From: Phycisphaerales bacterium UBA7800
GTDB lineage: Bacteria > Planctomycetota > Phycisphaerae > Phycisphaerales > Phycisphaeraceae
Direction of reading: 5' to 3'
Assembly: GCA_002480565.1 (NCBI GenBank)
Contig: DLCK01000061.1
Coordinates: 4,877 to 68,876, forward strand
Length of the DNA: 64,000 bases
The translations under genes were made by a program, and so were the position numbers. The notes under the pieces were generated by a model that did not search any database, had not been told where the DNA came from, and was given only the letters and a program-made list of their open reading frames with translations. Of this stretch, positions 24,090 through 33,138 are shown one piece after another (position 1 is the stretch's first letter; every line of letters begins with the position of its first letter).

Positions 24090-25958
24090 TTACCCTTGTT
24101 TCATCTCTTCGAGTTTTTCCCAACGTAGATACAGTTTGCGGACTTTGTCTTGCGCGACTGCGTAGTCGTCACAGACCTTACCGTAGTTGGTGCGGTCGTT
24201 GATGATTTTCGGATCATTCATTTTTTCCTTGAGTTCTTCAAGGATTTGCTCAGCTTTGAGAATTGACTCTTCCATGCCATCGAGTTCAAGTTGGTGCTTG
24301 TAACTCAGTTTTTTCCCGGTGGTAGTTGTTGGTTTTGCAGATTGCGAAGTGTTATTGGCTGAGCCGTTGGACTTAGCGGCTTTAGCGTTGGCTGCTGCTG
24401 CTTTTTTCTCTGCCTGTTTTTGCTTGGCGGTGTCGTCGGTGTACTTCTGCCACTGTTCAATGGAGGGATGGAATTTGGCATTGCCTTGGCCATCTAGCGC
24501 GAGTAATTCCGAGGAAAGACGTGCAAGCAGGAATCGGTCATGGGTGACAAGCACAATCGCGCCGGGGAATTCCGAGAGCGTCTGTTCGAGCACCTGCAAG
24601 GTGGGGATGTCCAGGTCATTGGTCGGTTCGTCGAGGATCAATATGTCCGCAGGCTTGAGCATCAGGTTGGCAATCATAATCCTTGCCTGCTCTCCGCCGG
24701 AGAGTTTGTTGACCTGTGTGCGGAATTTGTCAGCTTCAAAAAGGAACTTGCGCGCCCAGCCGGTGACGTGCATGGCTTTGCCACGATAGTGGATCGTGTC
24801 GCCAATCGGACAGAGTGCTTCCTGCAATGTCTGAGTTGGGTTGAGTGCTTCACGGTGCTGCGTGAAGTTGACGATCTTTAAATCCGCTGCCTGTTTGACC
24901 GTGCCGGTGTCCGGTTCAAGGTCGCCGGTGAGAATCTTCATGAGCGTGGTCTTGCCCGACCCGTTAGCACCGAGCAGTCCCAGACACATGCCCGGCGAGA
25001 GCGTGATATCAAGGTCGGCAAAGAGTTTTTTGTCACCCAGGGTTTTGCTGATGTTGTGCGTGACCAGCAGCTTTTGGGTCTTACGCTGCGTCCCATGGAA
25101 TTCCATCTTGGCAGTGCGCTTCGGAGCGTTGTTACGGTCCTTGATTTGCGAGAGTTCTTCGCGGCGTTGGCTTGCTTCTTTGACCTGTGAGGTGTTGCGC
25201 GTTTGGCGACCTTGCACGCCTTGTCTAAGCCAAGCATCATCTCGGCGGACTTTCGTTGCCAACGCCGTTTGTTGGTTGGCTTGAGCAGTGAGGAATTCAT
25301 CTTTGCGACGCAGAAATTCCGTGTAGTTGCCAGCGACTTCAAACGTGCCGTTGGGGTAAGCTTTGTTGAGTTCGATGATTTTTTGAGCCGTATTTTCCAG
25401 AAACACACGGTCATGGGTGATGAACACCATCGCAATGTTTGACTGCTTGACGAACTGTTCAAGCCACAAGATACCTTCCATATCCAAGTGGTTGGTCGGT
25501 TCGTCGAGCATCAGCACATCCGGTTCGGTCGCTAACGCGCAGGCAATGGACAGCCGCTTCTTCCACCCGCCGGAGAGTTCGACGATGGGCTGGTCGAGAT
25601 TTTCAAATCCGAGTTTGGAGAGTTGAATAATTGCCTGCGTCTGAGCATCAAGTCCGTGGTCATCGTGATCCCGATCTGAGGCGATAGCAGCAACGACAGC
25701 ATCGACTGGCGTGACCGCATCGCCGAACTGATCCATCTGTGGGATATAGGCTTGTTTGAGTTGGCGACGACGAATGATTTCTCCTTCGTCGGGTTCCTCA
25801 ATTTTGGTTAGGACTTTTAGGAGCGTGGACTTGCCAGCACCATTGGGGCCGATCATGCCGATGCGGTCATTATCCGCAATAGTGATCGACACGCCGGTGA
25901 AAAGAACCTGCGTTGCATAGGACTTGGAGATTTCGGTAGCGGTGATTAAGGATGCCAT
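24090..25958 (-). CDS. ABC-F family ATPase (Uup/EttA-like)
   Basis: 622 residues from the ATG at 25958 (MASLITATEISKSY); longer in-frame starts are non-homologous. Two ATP-binding domains: Walker A MIGPNGAGKSTLLK (about residue 36) and GLLGANGSGKTTLMK, with ABC signatures LSGGWKKRL and LSGGEQARI, and Walker B LMLDEPTNHLD and LILDEPTNDLD. There are no membrane helices. A C-terminal Lys/Ala-rich linker and coiled coil (about 515-620) matches Uup. ABC-F proteins act on the ribosome or on DNA. The downstream palindromic repeat may help end transcription. Confidence 0.93.
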   Translation of the reverse strand: MASLITATEISKSYATQVLFTGVSITIADNDRIGMIGPNGAGKSTLLKVLTKIEEPDEGEIIRRRQLKQAYIPQMDQFGDAVTPVDAVVAAIASDRDHDDHGLDAQTQAIIQLSKLGFENLDQPIVELSGGWKKRLSIACALATEPDVLMLDEPTNHLDMEGILWLEQFVKQSNIAMVFITHDRVFLENTAQKIIELNKAYPNGTFEVAGNYTEFLRRKDEFLTAQANQQTALATKVRRDDAWLRQGVQGRQTRNTSQVKEASQRREELSQIKDRNNAPKRTAKMEFHGTQRKTQKLLVTHNISKTLGDKKLFADLDITLSPGMCLGLLGANGSGKTTLMKILTGDLEPDTGTVKQAADLKIVNFTQHREALNPTQTLQEALCPIGDTIHYRGKAMHVTGWARKFLFEADKFRTQVNKLSGGEQARIMIANLMLKPADILILDEPTNDLDIPTLQVLEQTLSEFPGAIVLVTHDRFLLARLSSELLALDGQGNAKFHPSIEQWQKYTDDTAKQKQAEKKAAAANAKAAKSNGSANNTSQSAKPTTTTGKKLSYKHQLELDGMEESILKAEQILEELKEKMNDPKIINDRTNYGKVCDDYAVAQDKVRKLYLRWEKLEEMKQG

Positions 25959-26021
25959 AGTCGGGAAATGGTAGCAGAAACCCCCGTCCCCCGGAAGTGA
26001 ACTGCTACGTGACGATGATTG

Positions 26022-26047
26022 AGCACAGGATGTCAATCCGGTGCAGG
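26022..26047. repeat. 26-base dispersed repeat, copy 2
   Basis: Identical to 9500-9525. It is preceded at 25989-26000 by the CCCCCGGAAGTG motif also found near 22719. Confidence 0.6.
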
Positions 26048-26171
26048 CAAATTCGTAGGCACACACTCGCACGTAACCTACGCCATGTTCACACCAGATG
26101 CTAACATCTGGTGACAGTTGATTGAAGTGGAGTACAATGCAACACACATCACATTACCGGGAGATCACACA

Positions 26172-27677
26172 TTGACAGACAAAAAAGACAAACCACGCAA
26201 GGGTTGTATTCGGAGACTCTTTGGCTTTGGATGGGGGGTGTTCAAGTTCACCGTGACTTGCTGTCTGCTGGCTGCGGTGGGGTATGTGGTCTGGGTGAAC
26301 TATGCAGGGAAACAAGCTCTTAAACGATTTGAAGCAGAACTCCTCAAGCGTCAGATTCCATTAGCATTTGAAGATGAGAAACAAATCCCGGATGAGGTAA
26401 ATGCTGCACGGTATTGGCAGGCGGCAATGAAGATGGTTGTACGTCCAGACTACCGCGCTTTTGATGAGTTGAACTGGCCGGATTTTGGCGAGCGGTTTAT
26501 GCCGGACGTGACAGCGTTGTTGGCCAAACAGTGTCAGCAGAACCAAGCGGTATTCCCACTGATAAAAAATGCTCGTTCGCATGATCAGTGTTTCTATCAA
26601 ATCAATGCCATTGAGAACCTTGATCAATATATGAGATTTTTGGGGCAGCAACGTCCATTGATCTATGTTTTAAAACATCATGTTGATTATGCCACTGCTA
26701 AAGGTGACAAGCAAAAAGCCGTTGATATCTGTTTGGATTTGTTGGCATTTGTTGATTCAGGTAAGCAAACCGACTCATGGTTTTACCAATATGTCAGACA
26801 GACACATGTAGCCATAGCAATATCGCAAATTGAAGAATTAATGGCACGAGTAGAATCAACACCTTCACAAATCTTAGAACTCAAACAAGCGATGAATACG
26901 CAAATGATCTTGGATTTGCCCAAAATATTGCGTGGTGATTTTCGCGATAAATATCAAAGAATGGCAAGGCCAGATTGGTACTTATTGCAGCAGGAATATC
27001 AACGCGGCTTGGCTTCGTACAAATTGTCTTTTACTGCACCTCGCTACGAATTTACGGGTTGGGAAGGTAAGCCCGGATTGGAACTGGTGATGCCAATCCA
27101 GAAGTGGTACGAATGGCTGCTTGAATGTGCGATTAATTGCTCAAACGACTTGTGTGGAGGCGCTTATCAGATGATTGACGAGAAAACAGCTGCACAAGGC
27201 TTTGAAGTTTACGATTTACTTCTACAACCCGATGTGTCCTGGGAGCACCTGAAAGAGATCAAAAAAATCGGAGATAATTACGGTGATAATCTGTTCCTCC
27301 GTACCGGGCGGACTCAGATAATAGTTGCCATGGCTGCATTATCTATCGAGCAATACCGTATGACACATGGTGATTGGCCAAGCAGCCTTGATCAAGTGTT
27401 TGATGAAGACCCTGTGGATACATATGAACAATCTTTGAAAATAGTCAAGTGCGATGATGGGGTACTTGTTTATAGCTGTGGGCCTAATGGGATTGATGAT
27501 CAGGGGATTTGGCATAAAAGCGAAGATGAGAGTCAATCCAAAGATGATGTCGCGTTTCGTCTGCTTGATCCGAGTCAGAGGAATCGTGAGCCGGAGCCGA
27601 AACCCAAGCCGGAAACAGAAATTTCAACGGGTGCGCCACAGTTGCCTGCTAATCTGTTTGAAGATGTGCCGCATTGA
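26172..27677 (+). CDS. Membrane-anchored protein of unknown function
   Basis: 501 residues from a TTG at 26172, with GGGAG about 8 bases upstream; the earlier TTG at 26118 has no ribosome site. A basic N-terminus and one helix (about 17-38) anchor a large soluble domain. The C-terminal region reads IEQYRMTHGDWPSSLDQVF, then VYSCGPNGIDDQG and DDVAFRLLDPSQR. This pattern is familiar from planctomycete proteins where a pseudopilin-like hydrophilic segment (YR..HG.WP..L) is followed by a YS.GPNG.DD motif. A Pro/Lys/Glu-rich tail follows. Function unknown. Confidence 0.75.
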   Translation: MTDKKDKPRKGCIRRLFGFGWGVFKFTVTCCLLAAVGYVVWVNYAGKQALKRFEAELLKRQIPLAFEDEKQIPDEVNAARYWQAAMKMVVRPDYRAFDELNWPDFGERFMPDVTALLAKQCQQNQAVFPLIKNARSHDQCFYQINAIENLDQYMRFLGQQRPLIYVLKHHVDYATAKGDKQKAVDICLDLLAFVDSGKQTDSWFYQYVRQTHVAIAISQIEELMARVESTPSQILELKQAMNTQMILDLPKILRGDFRDKYQRMARPDWYLLQQEYQRGLASYKLSFTAPRYEFTGWEGKPGLELVMPIQKWYEWLLECAINCSNDLCGGAYQMIDEKTAAQGFEVYDLLLQPDVSWEHLKEIKKIGDNYGDNLFLRTGRTQIIVAMAALSIEQYRMTHGDWPSSLDQVFDEDPVDTYEQSLKIVKCDDGVLVYSCGPNGIDDQGIWHKSEDESQSKDDVAFRLLDPSQRNREPEPKPKPETEISTGAPQLPANLFEDVPH

Positions 27678-27751
27678 AACTGCTTGAGCGCAACCGATCC
27701 TTGATCGGCCCGTGCTGACTCAGCAAGGTTCGCTTGTTGTGTGGTGTTGCT

Positions 27752-28342
27752 TTACGAGTTTTCTTTGCGTGATCCGATTACCTTGGCGGGGACGCCCACG
27801 GCAATGCTGTACGGTGGCACATCCTTTGTCACCACTGCACCGGCACCGATCACGCTACCTTTACCAATTGTCACGCCTGCCATGATGTTCACGCGGCCGG
27901 CGATCCAGCAGTCGTCTTCAATCACAATTGGCTTGGCTTCGAGACCTTGTTCGTGAATGGGGCGGTCGGGGTCGGCAAAGACGTGATTACCAGCGATCAT
28001 CATCACCTGCGGGGCGATGCGGACATAGTTGCCGATGGTGATTTTGCCGTGTTCGCCATAGCCGACGAGGATGCTGTTGGCCTGCACGGAGCTGTGGTCG
28101 CCGATGGTGATATTACCCTGGACGATGGCACCGGGGCCGATGGTCGAATCACTGCCAATACGCAGATGATCTTTCCGGGGATGGAGCATCGCGCGGGGGC
28201 TGATGCGTGTGGTGGGGGTGATGTGAACATGGCGGTGGCGCATCGCCATGCGTCTTCCTAGCCACAACGCGATCCGTTGGCCGAGTGTTTGATTGCTCGG
28301 CATGGAGTAGCCTTTGTCCAGCAGGTTCCAGAGTAAACTCAT
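27752..28342 (-). CDS. Hexapeptide-repeat acyltransferase (left-handed beta-helix)
   Basis: 196 residues from the ATG at 28342, preceded by AGAGG. Repeated hexapeptide units run from about residue 40 to 185 (IGSDSTIGPGAIVQGNITIG, ITIGNYVRIAPQV, VIEDDCWIAGRVNIMAGVTI, GAVVTKDVPPYSIAVGVPAK). The last segment is the usual end of serine/maltose-type O-acetyltransferases, which transfer acetyl from acetyl-CoA to sugars. Longer in-frame ATGs upstream lack ribosome sites. Confidence 0.9.
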   Translation of the reverse strand: MSLLWNLLDKGYSMPSNQTLGQRIALWLGRRMAMRHRHVHITPTTRISPRAMLHPRKDHLRIGSDSTIGPGAIVQGNITIGDHSSVQANSILVGYGEHGKITIGNYVRIAPQVMMIAGNHVFADPDRPIHEQGLEAKPIVIEDDCWIAGRVNIMAGVTIGKGSVIGAGAVVTKDVPPYSIAVGVPAKVIGSRKENS

Positions 28343-28492
28343 TGGGGGATGACCTCTATTTTTGAGCAGTGAAGTTTCGTGTTGCCTTGCCGTTTCATTG
28401 ACAATTATTGCATGTCTTTGTGAGTCGGGCTGTGTCAGCTTTCCCTTATACATATCTTTACCCGTCACCAGTTATCGAACGATTAGAAATTA

Positions 28493-28663
28493 AACACGAA
28501 GGCACGAAGGACACGAAGACAAGGCAGCAAGAACTGTGCTCAAAGTAAGTGGTCGCCTTAAACACGATACATTCAAAACGACCACTTACTTCGTGCGCAG
28601 CTCTTTACTTGATTAAAAAAATGCCTTTCTTCGTGTCCTTCGTGTTCTTCGTGCCTTCGTGTT
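28493..28663. repeat. Large hairpin repeat element (ACACGAAGG type)
   Basis: The outer arms are made of iterated ACACGAAGG-type units: AACACGAAGGCACGAAGGAC at the left, and its inverted counterpart at 28622-28663 with one extra 9-base unit. Further inside, AGTAAGTGGTCG (28544-28555) pairs with CGACCACTTACT (28579-28590). The whole 171 bases form one imperfect inverted repeat with no ORF. It occupies most of the 456-base gap between the acyltransferase and the beta-propeller gene; the remainder holds nothing I can identify. Confidence 0.75.
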
Positions 28664-28798
28664 AAAAACAAATCGTACAACATGCCAAACAATTTAATTC
28701 ATTCATATTGAGCGACTGATAAGCAGGGCTGGATTCAAGCCATTTGTGCATAAGGCAATGCTGTGTCAACCCGGTCCGGTTCGCAGATAGACAAGTGT

Positions 28799-30004
28799 TC
28801 AACTTTCAAGATCAATCGAAAATTCCACTGTCTGACCATGTCGATCCGGTAGGGAGTTGACCAGCACTTTGCTGCCATCGTTGTTGAAAACGGGATGCGT
28901 GTCGATCCAACCGCTGGTGCGTCCTGTGCCACGCTTGTCTCGCCCGGAGGTTGGGAATTTGACGTGTAATAAGGTTTGATCCTTGGCCAGGTCGATGAAT
29001 TCCACGTTGCCTGCATAGTCATCGGTGACCAGCAGATTTGGGTTTGCTGGTGAGATGGTGGGATGCCCGCCGGAGCCGTGGGTGCAGAGTTTACGATAGT
29101 CTTTACCAGTGTGATGGACGGTAGCAATGCAGCGAGCTTCATCATGGACTGGTGATAGCCCGTAACCCAGAAGGTGTTCACCATCGGGACACCAGCCCCA
29201 GTGGACACCACCTTTGCCAAAGCTCAGGTCGGCAGCCATGTGTATGTTTTTCAGATCACGATCCGCAGTCATGATGTAGGCGATGCGCGGTTCGCCACGT
29301 TCGGGAACCACACAGTGATTGCCAAAGTAAAACAGCATCCGTGTACCTTGGCGGTTCCATCGGACACAGTAGAGCATGAGGGTCAAGCCATCATCATCAC
29401 CAAGGCGACTTTTCACTTGCCGATCCGCTTGGAGCAATTGCTCACGGCAGGGATGTTCATCGAGCATTTGCTGTGTGGTGTAAATCAACTTGGATGTCTG
29501 CGATTCGAAGTCGACCTTGGAGATGCCGTGTTGATCGCGCGCTTGGAAGGGGACGGGCGTGAGTTCCGGATGATATTTTTTGTCACCATAGCCTGCTGCA
29601 TAGAGCATGGCATGGCTGCACGAAATACCTGGTTCACCGGATGGGGGCAAGCCTTCCATATCGCCATCAAGTGTGATGGATTGCTCGGTGGTCAGATCGT
29701 ATCGGGTGATGGTGGATTGGGTGTGCGTGCCGGATTGGTAGTAGATGTAACGGGCATCGGGGCTCCAACTCTGCCAGGCGCCGGTATGCCAGAAGCTGGG
29801 TGTGATGGGGATGGGGCCAAGGCGATGGGTGACCTTGCGGTCAGGCGATAGCACCAGCACATGGCCAACGTTTTTTTCAAGATCGGCAGCGGCAAGTAGC
29901 AGTCGATTCGACCCATCAGGAGCGTATGGATTGAGCGTGTAATAACTGTGAACGCACCATTGATTGGGCAGGTCAATGGGATGGATGTCAATGAAGGGGG
30001 GCAT
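28799..30004 (-). CDS. Beta-propeller protein resembling oligogalacturonate lyase/TolB
   Basis: 401 residues. Repeated blade-like segments (WSPDARYIYYQSG, WNRQGTRMLFYFGN, WCPDGEHLLGYG, NNDGSKVLVNSL) indicate a seven-bladed propeller as in TolB and oligogalacturonate lyase (PL22). Conserved-looking His/Trp clusters (HWGWCPDGEH, GSGGHPTISP) fit the lyase better than a plain TolB. No signal peptide, so a cytoplasmic role on short uronate oligomers is likely. AAGGTTACGCC precedes the ATG. Located beside the ribokinase operon, but the palindromic repeat separates them. Confidence 0.72.
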   Translation of the reverse strand: MPPFIDIHPIDLPNQWCVHSYYTLNPYAPDGSNRLLLAAADLEKNVGHVLVLSPDRKVTHRLGPIPITPSFWHTGAWQSWSPDARYIYYQSGTHTQSTITRYDLTTEQSITLDGDMEGLPPSGEPGISCSHAMLYAAGYGDKKYHPELTPVPFQARDQHGISKVDFESQTSKLIYTTQQMLDEHPCREQLLQADRQVKSRLGDDDGLTLMLYCVRWNRQGTRMLFYFGNHCVVPERGEPRIAYIMTADRDLKNIHMAADLSFGKGGVHWGWCPDGEHLLGYGLSPVHDEARCIATVHHTGKDYRKLCTHGSGGHPTISPANPNLLVTDDYAGNVEFIDLAKDQTLLHVKFPTSGRDKRGTGRTSGWIDTHPVFNNDGSKVLVNSLPDRHGQTVEFSIDLES

Positions 30005-30126
30005 GGCGTAACCTTTTGATACATGGACAAATCAAGATTAAGCATAGCCCGTTCGTATAACGAATGCCATTGGTTGGGTGTTTGTGGGATGGACAATATG
30101 ACTGTGAAAATCATATTGTCAAGGCA

Positions 30127-30154
30127 GACCCGGGGACTCAAGTCCCACGGGCTT
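30127..30154. repeat. Palindromic CCCGGGGACT-type repeat, copy 2
   Basis: ACCCGGGGACTCAAGTCCCA followed by CGGGCTTT; inverse relative of 24021-24047. It lies between the ribokinase stop and the beta-propeller gene and may form a transcript-ending hairpin. Confidence 0.55.
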
Positions 30155-30167
30155 TAGTGTGCAATGG

Positions 30168-31106
30168 TTATGTTTGTGGTGATGTGTTTATGAATGCGAA
30201 TACTGCGTCGGTAGTTGGGATCGAGGGTTGGGCACCGAGCTTGGTGCATGCCAGGGTGCCTGCTGCCAGGGCGAAGGGGATACTCTCGGGGATGGATTGG
30301 CCCCGTGCGAGATTAGCTGCCAATGCGCCTGCGAAACTGTCGCCTGCAGCAGTGGTGTCGATGGGCGTAACCGGCATGGTGGTGAAGTGTTGGTTGTGAT
30401 CTTGCGTTACCCATATCGCGCCGCGCTGGCCAAGGGTGACGATGATGTGCTTGCTGCCACGTTTGAGTAACGCTTTGGATGCTGCAACAACTTGAGGGAT
30501 CGAATCGGTGTCCATGCCAGTGAGTGTGGCAAGTTCCGTCTCATTGGGCAGGAGGATGTCGCAGCATGCAAAGAGTTCATCGGGTAAGTCGCTTATCGCA
30601 GGCGCCGGATCGAGGATGACGGTGATGCCTGCTTGTTTTGCACGTTTGGCGGATTCGACATTGACGCAGACCGGGGTTTCCAACTGCATCATCAGCACGT
30701 TGGCCCAGGTGTAAACCGACTCATCTTTTGCTTCGGTGACCTTTGCGTTGGCACCGGCGCTGACCATGATACTGTTCTGGCCGGACTGCTTATCAAGCAG
30801 AATCACAGCGGTGCCTGAACTGATGTCTTTGATGACCGCAACGCGATCGCAGTTGATTCCTTCGTTTTGTAAGTTGGCTTTGAGGGTGTTGCCAAAGGCA
30901 TCATCGCCCACCGCGCCGATCATGTGGACATGACCACCAAGTCTTGCTGCGGCGACGGCTGCGTTGGCACCTTTACCACCTGCGATGAGTTGGACGTCAC
31001 CTGCCATGATGGTCTCGCCGGGTAGGGGGAGTTGGTCGATGGGCGTCACCACGTCCATGTTGATACTGCCGACGACCAGTACGTTACCGTGTGTGTGTTT
31101 GGGCAT
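30168..31106 (-). CDS. rbsK: Ribokinase (PfkB family)
   Basis: 312 residues. N-terminal VVGSINMDVVTP, GGKGANAAVAAARLGG (PfkB signature 1) and C-terminal DTTAAGDSFAGALAANLARG (signature 2 with the catalytic Asp). Phosphorylates ribose to ribose-5-phosphate with ATP. Starts 8 bases after the nucleoside hydrolase stop, forming an operon. This pairing salvages the ribose released from nucleosides. Confidence 0.93.
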   Translation of the reverse strand: MPKHTHGNVLVVGSINMDVVTPIDQLPLPGETIMAGDVQLIAGGKGANAAVAAARLGGHVHMIGAVGDDAFGNTLKANLQNEGINCDRVAVIKDISSGTAVILLDKQSGQNSIMVSAGANAKVTEAKDESVYTWANVLMMQLETPVCVNVESAKRAKQAGITVILDPAPAISDLPDELFACCDILLPNETELATLTGMDTDSIPQVVAASKALLKRGSKHIIVTLGQRGAIWVTQDHNQHFTTMPVTPIDTTAAGDSFAGALAANLARGQSIPESIPFALAAGTLACTKLGAQPSIPTTDAVFAFINTSPQT

Positions 31107-31114
31107 GGTGTTGA

Positions 31115-32110
31115 TTATCGCATGACAGGTTGGGATGACAATTCGACCTGGACTTCGCGGATAACTTCACATTGCGTAGGACTTACGCCAAGCACATAGC
31201 GGTTGCCATCTGGATCGGTTTTAAAATGTGTTAGTCCCTTGGCATCTACTTGAATCTGTCCCGGCCCGTGGACCGTAAAGTAGTCACGATCAGGCCGAAC
31301 TGCGTAAAGGACAGCAGTAAGGTCAAATGTCGGTCGGTCATATGGCATCGGCATGTAGCGTTTGTAGGCTTCGACGACAGGATGGTAGGGGGTCCATGCG
31401 TAGTCATTGAGAATGCTTCGGCAGGGATGTTTGATGGCATTGCCTATCTCCCCCCCAGAAAAGTACATTGGCACAGGACATTCATGAATGAATCGTGTGG
31501 ATGAGATTTGATCCTTCACGATGTTGTATTCGCTGTGTGTGTTGGGTTTGTCGAAAGTGATGTCGGTAAAATGACCTGCCATCATCACGACATGACTGAC
31601 CTTTTTCTCAAACAGTGTTTTGCCATCCAGTGGGCTGATGTCATCTGGTGGACTGTCAAAAAGTTGATGCAGGTTTGTACTAAACCCGATGGGGACGATT
31701 ACCACACTCGCATCGTCTGCATCAGCGAGTAACTGTCTTAGCACGGTGACAGCCGGTGGGTAGCTGCCTTTTTGATTTGTTGTTGGGAAAAGGGGATTGC
31801 CTGTTTCGTCGGTCATTTCAATGACCGCTTGATTGAAGTTGCCGACTTCTTTTGTGACGCCGTCTTGCACCATCCCGATGGGCAGATGCCCCTTGCCGTA
31901 GAAGGTGTTGATCGCATCGACGAATGCCGGCGCGTAGGGATTATCTTTACTGACGGTGACACCCAGAAGCTTGCATTCACCACGAGCTTCAAGGCTGTGG
32001 ATCATTGCCAAAGCCAGTGCATCATCAATGTCATTGCCCAGATCGGTATCCAGGATCAGTTGTGTCGGTTTACGGGTTAAGGTGTCAGTTGTTTGACAGC
32101 GGTTTTGCAT
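31115..32110 (-). CDS. Inosine-uridine-type nucleoside hydrolase
   Basis: 331 residues. The N-terminus has LILDTDLGNDIDDALALAM, the DTDxGxDDD-type calcium-binding site of IUNH enzymes, which cleave the N-glycosidic bond of ribonucleosides to base plus ribose. Further on come IVPIGFSTN and VVMMAGHF. CACGGAGACG precedes the ATG. First gene of the operon with ribokinase. The divergent AraC regulator starts 102 bases away. Confidence 0.9.
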   Translation of the reverse strand: MQNRCQTTDTLTRKPTQLILDTDLGNDIDDALALAMIHSLEARGECKLLGVTVSKDNPYAPAFVDAINTFYGKGHLPIGMVQDGVTKEVGNFNQAVIEMTDETGNPLFPTTNQKGSYPPAVTVLRQLLADADDASVVIVPIGFSTNLHQLFDSPPDDISPLDGKTLFEKKVSHVVMMAGHFTDITFDKPNTHSEYNIVKDQISSTRFIHECPVPMYFSGGEIGNAIKHPCRSILNDYAWTPYHPVVEAYKRYMPMPYDRPTFDLTAVLYAVRPDRDYFTVHGPGQIQVDAKGLTHFKTDPDGNRYVLGVSPTQCEVIREVQVELSSQPVMR

Positions 32111-32212
32111 GATTCGTCTCCGTGAATAGAATATTAAAGCATAATAGTTTTAAAAATTAGATTTTAAATCGCAATAAATTGATATAAAACAGCATAAAAC
32201 TATAATTTGGTG

Positions 32213-32977
32213 ATGAAGCATCATCTACAGTCCCGAAAAGCAAAACTGCAATTTGTTGGCGAACACAATGGCTGTGGTGATGTGGCATTTCACAAACACG
32301 CCGTCCCTGAGTTGATTCTGGTGACTCAGGGGACGTGCCAGACTGATACACCTGATAAACAGTTTGCTTGTGAGCCTGGTGATTTGATTTGGATGCCTGC
32401 AGGCGTGAGTCATAACCAGATTGATCATGGGCATGTGCGGACGTTGTATGTGGGATATGCAGATGCCAAGGCCCATGTTGGCCAGCCTTGTTTAGTACAT
32501 CTGTCCTCATCCCACCTTATTGAGCAGTGCATGTGGTCCTTGCTTCAATTGCATACACGTCATTGGCAGGGATTGTCCCAAAGTGTCGATCGCCTTTTGC
32601 ACGTCCTGCTTGCTGAAGTTGGACAACAACTTCGTCCCGGAAAACAGACCGGATATCAACGTCGGCTTGATGATCTGATGGACTGGATCGAGGAGCAGTT
32701 GGACCAACCTCTCTCAGTGGACATGTTGGCTGAGCAAGGGCAACTTAGTGCCAGTCGACTATTCCAACTTTTTGATCAACACCTGCATCAATCCCCAATG
32801 CAATATGTTCAAACGCAACGAATGGATCGAGCACGAGCGTATCTGAAAAATCCTTATCTCTCTGTGAAACAGGTTGCGACACGATGCGGTTATCCGGATG
32901 CGAATCTATTCGTTCGGACGTTTAAACGCCATCACAATTTGCCACCGGGAAAGTGGCGGTTGAAACACGTGTTGTGA
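32213..32977 (+). CDS. AraC-family transcriptional regulator
   Basis: 254 residues from the ATG at 32213; a GTG or TTG just upstream could also be used. The N-terminal cupin-like sensor domain contains HKHAVPELILVTQG and FACEPGDLIWMPAGVSHNQI. The C-terminal pair of helix-turn-helix units ends with QVATRCGYPDANLFVRTFKR. It is divergent from the nucleoside hydrolase-ribokinase operon and most likely controls it in response to a sugar or nucleoside. Confidence 0.88.
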   Translation: MKHHLQSRKAKLQFVGEHNGCGDVAFHKHAVPELILVTQGTCQTDTPDKQFACEPGDLIWMPAGVSHNQIDHGHVRTLYVGYADAKAHVGQPCLVHLSSSHLIEQCMWSLLQLHTRHWQGLSQSVDRLLHVLLAEVGQQLRPGKQTGYQRRLDDLMDWIEEQLDQPLSVDMLAEQGQLSASRLFQLFDQHLHQSPMQYVQTQRMDRARAYLKNPYLSVKQVATRCGYPDANLFVRTFKRHHNLPPGKWRLKHVL

Positions 32978-33138
32978 ACTATTGGCGTTAGTACGTCTGA
33001 TAATATTTCATAAAGCGGATAAAGAAGAAGTTTGATACGTTCTTTGGCTCGTTTTCGATTCAGTTGAATTGCAGTTGTTCCGATCCATATTGAGGTGATT
33101 TGTTAGAAACTTTTAACAGAAAACATATGGATCAGATT

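Noticed and set aside
28493..28663. CRISPR array.
   Set aside because: The units are inverted within one hairpin, only about 9 bases long and without spacers of constant length.
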